64,000 bases of DNA from contig DASVOE010000104.1 in assembly GCA_036383515.1 (NCBI GenBank), forward strand, positions 1-64,000, given 5' to 3'. Position numbers and translations under genes: made by a program. The stretch comes from CADEDV01 sp036383515. GTDB taxonomy: Bacteria > Bacteroidota > Bacteroidia > Chitinophagales > Chitinophagaceae. Below are positions 37,441 to 44,694 of the stretch, one piece after another. Numbering within the stretch: position 1 is the first letter of the stretch; every line of letters begins with the position of its first letter. The notes under the pieces were generated by a model that had not been told where the DNA came from, searched no databases, and was given only the letters and a program-made list of their open reading frames with translations.

Positions 37441-38937
37441 ATGAAAATAACCATCAACGATACAGTAATCGACTATATTCCTGACTACCCTAATGGCTGG
37501 AAATTTTCAGCGGGGGATCCCTACAAGTTCCCTGTACAAATTGCGGGTAAGGTCTGTTTTGTAAAAAGATTCCAGAGCAAAGGCCCGTCCGATATTTCAG
37601 GCTGGGATTTGCTGCATACCTTAAAAGGCCGGAAAGAAACTTATCTGCCAACGATCTATGATATCGTAGAGGAAATGGAAGGCGAGAAAAAAATCACCTA
37701 TGTTTTTTATGAGCTTATTAAGGGCAGCACATTAGAGCAGACCATTTTTGGAGGCGGAGTGATTCGATTACAACAAACCGCAGATCAAGTATTAAAAGCC
37801 CTGGAAGCGATTCATACGTATGGATTCTGGTTTCCTGATTTCTGTGAGAAGAATATTTTTTGTGAAGCGGGTGGCCGTGTAATGCTGGTAGATCTTGACA
37901 GTGCGATGCCATTGAATGTGGCGCCCACAAATGAAATTTATGGAAGCAAGGATTATTGGGCCCCCGTTTATCAATTCTTCAAGATAAACCTGCCGCAGAA
38001 ACCAATTATGCTCTCCAATCTGCATGGTCTTTCATTGAATTACCTGCAGAGTATTTTCCTGGTATTACACCTCAAGCTTCATATAGCCGGGAAAGAGACC
38101 CTCTATAAGTCTGACGAATCCTTCTCCAAGCTTCCAGAAGTATTAGGTATGTTGTGCCCCTCATCTTTGAGCTTGTTTAGCGAAGTGGGTCAACTATCAT
38201 CACAGCCGCTCTCCCCACAATCCCTTGAAGGCGTAAAAGCAATCATTAAAGAGATTATTGCTTCAGATTTAGAACAAAAACCACTGACTAAACCGGAGAT
38301 ACTTCTATTCAGTTCAAGTATGGAACGTCCAAAAAAGGGGGAACTCTTTACGCTTTCGTGGAAAGTAAAGGGAGCCAACCGGCTAGAATTGTATCGAAAT
38401 GGTTTCCTTCTTATGGAGATTGATGCGGCGAAAAATTCAATAGAGAGAGCTGAGTTTTATGATGATGACAAGAATGTGCGGTATCAATTATGCGCTTATC
38501 ACAATGGCGCTTTTTCAAAGAGTGAAGAAATAGTGATTCGCCTGGCGAACGATACTGGAAGCCAGGTCAGCAGTGAAGTTGAAGGACCCTTAATTCCATA
38601 CATACGCTCAGTGGCTTCCTGGTCGACTTTTATTGCAGTAACCTGCCTTGTTATTATTGGCTTGATGGTGATTATGGCCATTTCACTAGAGGGCGATTAT
38701 TTTGCAGAGGCCTTACAAGCGATCCTTATATTTTTCGTGGTTACTGGTATTTTCCCCATGATCACCTTATTGCGAATGAGCAGCTTTCTAAAGAGAGGAC
38801 TTCAGCAGGCTGATGTTATTAAGATCAACCGTGGACTTCGAAACCTGAATTATTACTTTATATATACCGCGATCCTACTTATCATTTTAATGCTGGGCTC
38901 CCTTGTTTTGGTTTTTGCAAATATGGCGGGTGCTTAG
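37441..38937 (+). CDS. divergent protein kinase fused to Ig-like module and three membrane helices
   Basis: A 498-residue protein. The N-terminal kinase-like domain (about 1-280) has a probable ATP lysine K42 (CFVKRF), a catalytic-loop Asp and Asn in FPDFCEKNIF (D133, N138) and a metal Asp in VDLDSA (D151, normally DFG). The HRD His-Arg, the loop Lys and a Gly-rich loop are not evident, so activity may be unusual. An Ig-like module follows (about 295-375: RPKKGELFTLSWKVKGANRL, ELYRNG, IERAEFYDDDKNVRYQL), then three membrane helices like those of the preceding protein. With the vWA and PP2C genes it completes a triad known from TerY-type loci. Confidence 0.78.
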   Translation: MKITINDTVIDYIPDYPNGWKFSAGDPYKFPVQIAGKVCFVKRFQSKGPSDISGWDLLHTLKGRKETYLPTIYDIVEEMEGEKKITYVFYELIKGSTLEQTIFGGGVIRLQQTADQVLKALEAIHTYGFWFPDFCEKNIFCEAGGRVMLVDLDSAMPLNVAPTNEIYGSKDYWAPVYQFFKINLPQKPIMLSNLHGLSLNYLQSIFLVLHLKLHIAGKETLYKSDESFSKLPEVLGMLCPSSLSLFSEVGQLSSQPLSPQSLEGVKAIIKEIIASDLEQKPLTKPEILLFSSSMERPKKGELFTLSWKVKGANRLELYRNGFLLMEIDAAKNSIERAEFYDDDKNVRYQLCAYHNGAFSKSEEIVIRLANDTGSQVSSEVEGPLIPYIRSVASWSTFIAVTCLVIIGLMVIMAISLEGDYFAEALQAILIFFVVTGIFPMITLLRMSSFLKRGLQQADVIKINRGLRNLNYYFIYTAILLIILMLGSLVLVFANMAGA

Positions 38938-38968
38938 CAAAATTTTTCAACCAACTAAAACTTTATCA

Positions 38969-39958
38969 ATGCCAAAGCCGCTTATTAAAAATTTTAGGGT
39001 TAGTCCGCATCAAGTTCAAAAAGGAGAACTTTTTCAGATCCAATGGACAACTGAAGGAGCTGATAAGATTGAGGTCTTTCGAAATGGCAACCAGTTAACT
39101 ACTGTTCTCTCTAATGTCGAAAGTATGGAACGGAAAGAGTTTTACGACAGTGAAGAGGATGTAGTGTATCATTTGGTCGCGTATGGGGAAGGAGGATCTG
39201 TCAAGTCTGAACCGGTAAGGGTATCACTTGCCAGCAGGAAAGTTGGTAATAAAAAGAGTAAATGGATTGTTTGGGCTGCAGCAGGGGCAGCGCTGGTACT
39301 AATTGCCTGGCTCGTTAGTGCAAAACTTTTTGCCCCGCGCAAAGCCGCACCTGTTGAAGCATCGGCAGAACCCGCAGTAGAACCCGTACGTATTGTTCTT
39401 CTCGGACAGACGGGACATGGTAAATCAACGCTTGCGGCGGCGATTACAAAAAGACTCGAACAAAAAAGCCTTATGAAAGCAGCGTCTTACGAAAATATTT
39501 CGAACGCCCGGCCAGTGGATTTTCAAGGGGTACGCATTCAGGCATCGTTAATTGAGTGGACAGAACTGAAACCATTTCAATTAATCGATTTCAAGGATGA
39601 AACCGAATGCAAAAGATTTATGAAGAGGTTACCGGTAAAACTGGATGGAGCCATTGTTGTGATTGCAGCAACAGATGGACCGATGCCCCAGACCCGTCAG
39701 CAACTTGAGATGGCATTTGATAAAGGAATTCGTTCACTGATCGTATTCATTAATAAAACTGATGCGATGAATGACCCTGAATTACTCCAATTGGTGCAAA
39801 TGGAAATAGCTGAGCTAATCACATTCGTTGGATTTGATCTCGCCCAGGTTTCCATTATAAAAGGCAGCGCACTAATGGCCCTTAATGGTGCTGATAATAT
39901 TATGGGCCTCCCTGCAATTGAGACATTATTGCTTAAGCTAAAAACTATGTATAAGTAG
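38969..39958 (+). CDS. EF-Tu-derived, membrane-anchored GTPase-like protein with Ig-like module
   Basis: A 329-residue protein: Ig-like module (about 3-88: QVQKGELFQIQWTTEGADKI, EVFRNG, MERKEFYDSEEDVVYHLVAY), one membrane helix at about 98-116 (WIVWAAAGAALVLIAWLVSA), and a G domain. The G domain strongly resembles EF-Tu: P-loop GQTGHGKST (146-154), LDGAIVVIAATDGPMPQTRQ, INKTD (NKTD 262-265) and IIKGSALMALNG. Key residues differ: the DCPGHADY region is replaced by DFKDETECK (no DxxG glycine, no catalytic His), and the switch I GITINT motif is GVRIQA. It may bind GTP without hydrolysing it normally. EF-Tu domains 2 and 3 are absent. I start at ATG 38969. An in-frame ATG at 38903 lies inside the kinase gene. 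Confidence 0.85.
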   Translation: MPKPLIKNFRVSPHQVQKGELFQIQWTTEGADKIEVFRNGNQLTTVLSNVESMERKEFYDSEEDVVYHLVAYGEGGSVKSEPVRVSLASRKVGNKKSKWIVWAAAGAALVLIAWLVSAKLFAPRKAAPVEASAEPAVEPVRIVLLGQTGHGKSTLAAAITKRLEQKSLMKAASYENISNARPVDFQGVRIQASLIEWTELKPFQLIDFKDETECKRFMKRLPVKLDGAIVVIAATDGPMPQTRQQLEMAFDKGIRSLIVFINKTDAMNDPELLQLVQMEIAELITFVGFDLAQVSIIKGSALMALNGADNIMGLPAIETLLLKLKTMYK

Positions 39959-40004
39959 CCATGCGGAATTTCAAATTTTTATTTCATCATATAAACTTAA
40001 CTGT

Positions 40005-40538
40005 ATGAAAAAGATTATCGTCCTTCCAATTTGGATTTGCCTGCTGCTTCTAGTAACAGTGGCCTGTAAAAATTCTCCGAGAGAAAAATCGTACTCACCT
40101 CCACCTCTAAAAGGGTCGCCGACTATATCCATAACCAATATTGAAATACAACCGAACCCATTTCACTTATGGCCGTCATCAAATTATAAGTTAGAGTCGG
40201 GACAATACAGAGTTGTAATTAGCTTAACTAACACCGGTACTGATGTGTGTACTTCAAGAGTATTTTTCACACTTAACGTACGCAAAGCAGATCAGAATGG
40301 TAATTTTAATACTCAAGAATTTGCTATTGGAGGCGCAACGCTGGATGATCAGATTTTGGTGAACGAAAAAAGGTATGTTATTATACCAATTGAAAACTGG
40401 GTAGTAGGGCAAGCCTCTATTAACGACTACGATGGTCTGGCAGGCAGTTATCGAACAAGGCTGGAGGTGGCAACCAATGATAGAATTCCAATTGATCAAA
40501 ACATACCAGCCTCATTGTTTCAGATTATAAAACACTAA
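40005..40538 (+). CDS. lipoprotein of unknown function
   Basis: A 177-residue protein with a lipoprotein signal peptide (lipobox TVAC, Cys at about 22) and a beta-rich mature part with an ITNIEIQPNPFHLWPSSNYK opening and the segment YRVVISLTNTGTDVCTSRVF, which looks like a single Ig-like or CARDB-like strand pattern. It follows the GTPase gene by 46 bases on the same strand and is probably the last gene of the signalling cassette. No function assigned. An outer- or inner-membrane partner for the periplasmic IPT/TIG protein is one possibility. Confidence 0.6.
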   Translation: MKKIIVLPIWICLLLLVTVACKNSPREKSYSPPPLKGSPTISITNIEIQPNPFHLWPSSNYKLESGQYRVVISLTNTGTDVCTSRVFFTLNVRKADQNGNFNTQEFAIGGATLDDQILVNEKRYVIIPIENWVVGQASINDYDGLAGSYRTRLEVATNDRIPIDQNIPASLFQIIKH

Positions 40539-41023
40539 AGTTATACATTAAGGTCTGCCTTAGATATTTTTTACTCTGAGTTTGAAACCTGAAATAATTC
40601 TTTACAGATAATAACTGGAGGCGTTATTTCTATGACTAATGCTCAGAACTTATTAAAAACTTTTATCCTGGTAAGGAACTGGTCTTTCTTTCTACTACTC
40701 GCTTCTTATTCCTTGTCACTGGAAAGAAGTACGAACCCGCCTTTGCCGCAGAGGTATTCTTTTATGTGAAGCAAGTTGACCAGGATCGACATATGGATCC
40801 GTACAAAACCCCGCATCTCCCAGCAGCTTTTATATTCACGGAATGGCTTCGATGTGCAGACATTGATTTATTCAGAAAATAAAGAGTTGTATAATTGCCC
40901 GATGATTCGCCATATAATACATTTATCCAGTCAATGACTTAGAAACCTTTCAGCGAAGGAATGCATAGGCTCAATTTTTGCGGGTTTTGTTTATGCCGGC
41001 GAGTACTAAAAACAAAAACTTAA
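40539..41023. other. intergenic stretch with an open-frame relic
   Basis: No intact gene is seen. One plus-strand frame is open from about 40640 to the TAA at 40880-40882 (80 codons, no ATG at its start). It reads like real protein (ELIKNFYPGKELVFLSTTRF; KKYEPAFAAEVFFYVKQVDQ; PAAFIFTEWLRCADIDLF). I could not name its family. It probably is the remnant of an accessory gene lost before or during insertion of the recombinase-bearing element to the right. Confidence 0.4.
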
Positions 41024-41731
41024 CTTGTAATTACAAAACTATCTCTAGCGAAAAGTTCAAATTGTTTTGACGACATACTTATATCCAGAACTGCCTTTAT
41101 AGGTCCGGAATTGGAACTCATTCTGAATATTGCTTGTGCGCAACACTCACAAGTTGTATGCTCCCTGCACAATGAAGGCAGTGTACTCGAAGGGCTTCGT
41201 GCTGGTCATTTCTTTTATTGCTTTTATTGTACTGCTGATAATTTAGTATATGACGATAAGGTAACGGAATATCCTATTGCAATACCTGAAACACTTTCTG
41301 TTATCAGACAAAAAACCGCTGAAACTTTTAATAGGTATTTTCAGAAAGTACAGGATTTTTACAGTAGTGCAGTTATGCTTCGCAAGGATGGATCTTCACC
41401 ACTTATCATGTTCATACTGCACCAGTCGGTAGAATGTATTTATCGGGGAAGTTTGCAAAGTTTTAATGGGTATGATAAAAAGACACATGAAATCCGTGTG
41501 TTGATGAAGCAAGTGCGTCATCGTGTCAGGCGATTAAATTATGTGTTTACAGATAGCATACCTGAAAATAAAAGATTGATTCAGTTACTGGATATGGCAT
41601 ACATTAATGCACGTTATGAAAAGGAATACAGCATTGAAGAAAAAGACCTTGCCCTAATTTTCGAAAAAGTAAAACTGCTGCATGATCTTGCAAAGACAGT
41701 TGCAGAAAGGACCCTTTGTATTTCATTGTAA
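41024..41731 (+). pseudogene. HEPN-domain protein, apparently truncated at the N-terminus
   Basis: The frame is open from 41024 to the stop at 41729-41731. The only early start candidate is TTG at 41111, which gives 206 residues. The C-terminal half matches HEPN proteins common in Bacteroidota: SSPLIMFILHQSVECIYRGS, YDKKTHEIRVLMKQVRHRVR, then IQLLDMAYINARYEKEYSIE. The N-terminal part (VCSLHNEGSVLEGLRAGHFF) matches the end of the domain that normally precedes HEPN, but its first half is missing and no ATG exists upstream. It is probably a relic, though a TTG-started protein cannot be excluded. Confidence 0.55.
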
Positions 41732-42160
41732 TTGCATACTTCCACATGACAACCACATACCATTCACTTTACTACCGCACTACTATCGCATAGTGGTTAT
41801 ATTACTAACGCAACAATTTTTATGACACAGCCAGAAAATTCCTGATAACCTGTACTCTCAATTTTTGAATCTTTGAACAATTAATCCTGACAATTCAGCA
41901 TATTTCAAATCTTGCAAAATAAGTTTTTTGAACTGGCTATATGTCCCTTTCCAATCATTCCCTAGCTCCTCCTTAGTTCCTGCACAATCCTTCCACAATT
42001 GCTTCACAACCTTAGCCTGTTTCTGACAAATACTGACATGACAGAACTGGTTTGCCATTTGAGGTACTGTAAAAGCAATGAACGATACTCAGGATGAAGG
42101 AAAAATGGTTTTATTTAATTGATACCCATAATCTGTAAATTAGCATAACCAACCCTACCT
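41732..42160. other. gene-poor spacer before the recombinase module
   Basis: These 430 bases contain no gene I can support. A 66-codon minus-strand frame at 41858-42058 (MANQFCHVSICQKQAKVVKQ...) has no start signal or recognisable relative and is left out. The stretch probably holds the promoter for the small gene and recombinase that start at 42161 and 42384. Confidence 0.45.
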
Positions 42161-42439
42161 ATGAAAGCGAAAGTTGTTTCTATAAAGACTATCACTACTG
42201 ATAAGAAACTCCATCTAGAGATCTCCCGGAAGATATTGAACCAAAATGGCAATGACTGTTCAGACCAGCAAATCATCCGGATCAGAGATTACCTATATCT
42301 GCTGACAGAAATTGAATGCAGATATTTTAATGAATCGCAAGCAACACAAGCAGATAATGTTATCTCTATAAATACCCAACAACATGAAGCAGAAGAAAGC
42401 ATTTCTCTACATCCGGGTGAGCACAGACGAACAGGCTGA
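42161..42439 (+). CDS. small protein preceding the serine recombinase
   Basis: A 92-residue protein (MKAKVVSIKTITTDKKLHLE...). It overlaps the recombinase start by 56 bases in another frame. The central part (QQIIRIRDYLYLLTEIECRY) is helical and resembles the short proteins often encoded just upstream of large serine recombinases in Bacteroidota, where translation of the two is coupled. The final 15 or so residues lie over the recombinase N-terminus. Function unknown. Confidence 0.55.
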   Translation: MKAKVVSIKTITTDKKLHLEISRKILNQNGNDCSDQQIIRIRDYLYLLTEIECRYFNESQATQADNVISINTQQHEAEESISLHPGEHRRTG

Positions 42440-43858
42440 TAAAGGTTATTCACTGAATCACCAGGAAGAAAGACTAAGAAGCTATTGCCAGTTCCAGAAT
42501 ATTGAAGTGGTAGGGCTTTACAAAGATGACCACTCAGCTAAGACATTTGACCGTCCGGCCTTCAAGCAAAATGCTTTCCTTTTTAAAGAAAAACAGGAAA
42601 ACTGCTGACTTACCGCTATTCACCAAATGGGATAGGTTTAGCCGCAATGCCGCGGATGCTATGCTATGATCAGTACCTTAAATAATAATGGTATAGAACC
42701 ACAGGCTATCGAGCAACCATTGGACTTGAATATCTCCGAGACCAAGATCATGTTGGCTTTTTATCTGGCAGCTCCTGAGGTAGAGAATGACCGCAGAGCA
42801 TTGAATGTAATTGTAGGGATGCGTAGAGCTAAGAAAGAAGGAAGGTGGATGGCGACTGCTCCAAAAGGTTACAAGAATGTACGCATAGACAATAAACCGA
42901 CTATTGTCCCGAATTATGATGCCAAATATATAAAATGGGTATTTGAAGAGATCAACAAAGGAGTATTAGCTCCCGACCAAATAAGGAAGGCTGCCAACAA
43001 AAAAGGATTTAATGTCAGCCGTAGTTATTTTTGGACGATGATCCGCAATACTCTTTATTGCGGCAAAATATTTATCCCTGCCTACAAGGATGAAGAAGCA
43101 CATTATGTAAGAAGCGTTCATGAATCATTGATAAGTGAAGAGCTCTTTTATAAGGTACAGGATATTCTGAATGGTAAGCAAAGACCTGCTGTAGCTGGTA
43201 ATAAGCAAAAAGATGAACTCCCCTTAAGAGGGTTTCTCATTTGCTCCAAATGTGGAGGTAAATTAACTGGTAGTGCTTCCAAAGGAAAACTGCAACGATA
43301 CTTTTATTACCACTGTCAGCCCGGTTGTAAGGAAAGGTTTCGTGCCGATGATGCCAATGATAAAGCAATTAAGGAATTACAAAAGATTTCAGCAAAAAAT
43401 GAAGCTCTTAAATTGTACCGGATAATCCTTGAGAAAGAACTGAAGAAAACCAGCAAGGATATTTCGGAGGAAAATCAAAAGATAATATCAGAAATAAAAA
43501 AGAACCGGGAAAGGATTGACAATGCTGAAACTATTATGCTGGACAAGCAAATGGATATGACAGAGTACAGGTCTATGAAGAACAAGTATGAAGCTGTGAT
43601 AAAAACTTTGGAGGAACAACTTAAAGAGGCAACCCCTAAAACCTCTGGCTATAAGCAATACCTTGACTTTGGATTCAATCTTCTCCAGAATGTAGACCGG
43701 GTATATGTTTCAGGAAATACCATTCTTAAAAATCAAATACTGTGTTCGATATTCGCTGAAAAACTGGTTTATGAAGAAGAAAAATATCGAACACCAGTCT
43801 ATCACGAAGACCTTTCGCTAATACTCAATGATGTCAGGCATTTGGAGGGAAATAAAAA

Positions 43859-43890
43859 AGGACAAAGTCAGAGATCTTTGACTTTGTCCT
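43859..43890 (-). terminator. 12-base-pair hairpin with T-run on the minus strand
   Basis: AGGACAAAGTCA (43859-43870) and its exact reverse complement TGACTTTGTCCT (43879-43890) flank an 8-base loop. Read on the minus strand the stem is followed by TTTTTTATT, the form of a rho-independent terminator. It lies inside the 3' end of the recombinase frame, next to the tRNA-3'-end-like sequence at 43895-43923, and may have been the terminator of a minus-strand tRNA gene at the insertion site. Confidence 0.6.
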
Positions 43891-43894
43891 CTAA

Positions 43895-43923
43895 GGTAGC
43901 CCCAAGGGTCGAAGACTCGAACC
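43895..43923 (-). other. tRNA-3'-end-like sequence, possible attachment site
   Basis: Read on the minus strand this segment contains GGTTCGAGTC (T-loop-like) and ends GGGGCTACC, like the acceptor end of a tRNA, followed by a hairpin terminator. The T-stem does not pair (ACTGG against CTTCG), so it is not a complete tRNA. It lies within the last 27 or so codons of the recombinase frame, as would happen if integration had joined the element to a tRNA 3' end. No second copy (the other att end) was found in the window. Confidence 0.35.
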
Positions 43924-44081
43924 AGTTCTTACAGGATTTGAGAGAATTAGCAACATTTCTGGATAATACATAGCTCAAATGGAACAAGACAAGTTCGAGG
44001 AATTTCTATTGGCTCTAAAATTACTCTCTATTCTTACTGCAAAACATTCTTCGTAAGGCGTTGCAATCAGAAGTTCGCAGT

Positions 44082-44633
44082 TCAAAGATCGGCTATTCTT
44101 TTCACCACGACCTTGAATATCGGTAAGAACGTACCGTTATTCTTCCTGAAGCCAATCACGTTCGGCTGTATCACTCTGAAGCCAGTTCCGACAACCGAAA
44201 ACTTACTTCTGGGTGTCCATCCAACTTGCGGATTGAATCGAATTTCGACAAAGTGCTCCTGATCAATTCTGAGACTACTAATAATGAAGTAGACGTGCAA
44301 AGTTTGCTCGTCGCCTTTCCCATCCCACGAAGAAACATGGGTTGGAGACTTAAGTTTACAGAAACGTACACCCTGAAGGGTATATTCCATGATCTCGTCC
44401 CACCACCATGCCTCGATCTCGAATCCATCAGCTAAAGTCGCAGAAGTAGGGCGACCGAAGGTTTTATCCCATTCGATAACACCAAATACAAAGTGATTGA
44501 ATAGATCGCTGCTTACCAGAGCACGGCTCTTCCACTCGGAGAGCCGTTCGGCCGTAGGCAACTGTTTGTCACCAAGAAGCTCACTCAATTCCTTGAGTTC
44601 AGGCTCCAGAGTTAATGACGGTGCGTCTTGCAT
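44082..44633 (-). CDS. unknown protein of 183 residues
   Basis: A soluble-looking protein with no signal peptide or membrane helix. It starts with a charged helical part (LEPELKELSELLGDKQLPTA), then a domain with EIEAWWWDEIMEYTLQGVRF, a YFIISSLRID strand and a C-terminal PVFKVVVKR-like end. I recognise no family. Codon use (CTC, CGA, TCG) looks richer in G and C than its neighbours, so it may have been acquired separately. It lies alone between the recombinase relic and the oxidase gene. Function unknown. Confidence 0.55.
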   Translation of the reverse strand: MQDAPSLTLEPELKELSELLGDKQLPTAERLSEWKSRALVSSDLFNHFVFGVIEWDKTFGRPTSATLADGFEIEAWWWDEIMEYTLQGVRFCKLKSPTHVSSWDGKGDEQTLHVYFIISSLRIDQEHFVEIRFNPQVGWTPRSKFSVVGTGFRVIQPNVIGFRKNNGTFLPIFKVVVKRIADL

Positions 44634-44694
44634 TTTATTAGTTTATTAGTTTCAATTTTTATTGTTGAGTTCCTTTGTTTTAATTATCGAATGT

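Larger units (their letters stand above)
42384..43973 (+). pseudogene. large serine recombinase broken by two compensating frameshifts
   Basis: The resolvase N-terminus (AFLYIRVSTDEQADKGYSLN) carries the catalytic Ser. After FDRPAFKQ the frame is lost by one extra A in the run CAAAATG (42567-42573) and meets TGA at 42606-42608. The +1 frame continues sensibly (MLSFLKKNRKTADLPLFTKW, DRFSRNAADA) until near 42660, where one base, probably T, is missing. The original frame then resumes at ATG 42666 (MISTLNNNG) with the recombinase core, a zinc ribbon (CSKCGGKL...YHC) and a coiled coil. Repaired, the protein would be about 529 residues. It probably inserted the surrounding element and is now inactive, unless these are sequencing errors. 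Confidence 0.88.

Noticed and set aside
38903..38968. Upstream ATG for the EF-Tu-like GTPase gene
   Set aside because: It would start inside the 3' end of the kinase gene. The ATG at 38969 begins directly with text matching the Ig-like module of its neighbours.
41858..42058. A 66-codon minus-strand frame in the spacer before the recombinase module
   Set aside because: No ribosome-binding or promoter signal, no signal peptide and no recognisable relative. Too short to support on its own.
43895..43923. A complete tRNA gene on the minus strand
   Set aside because: The T-stem does not pair and no D or anticodon arm could be folded upstream. Only a 3'-end-like fragment is supported.
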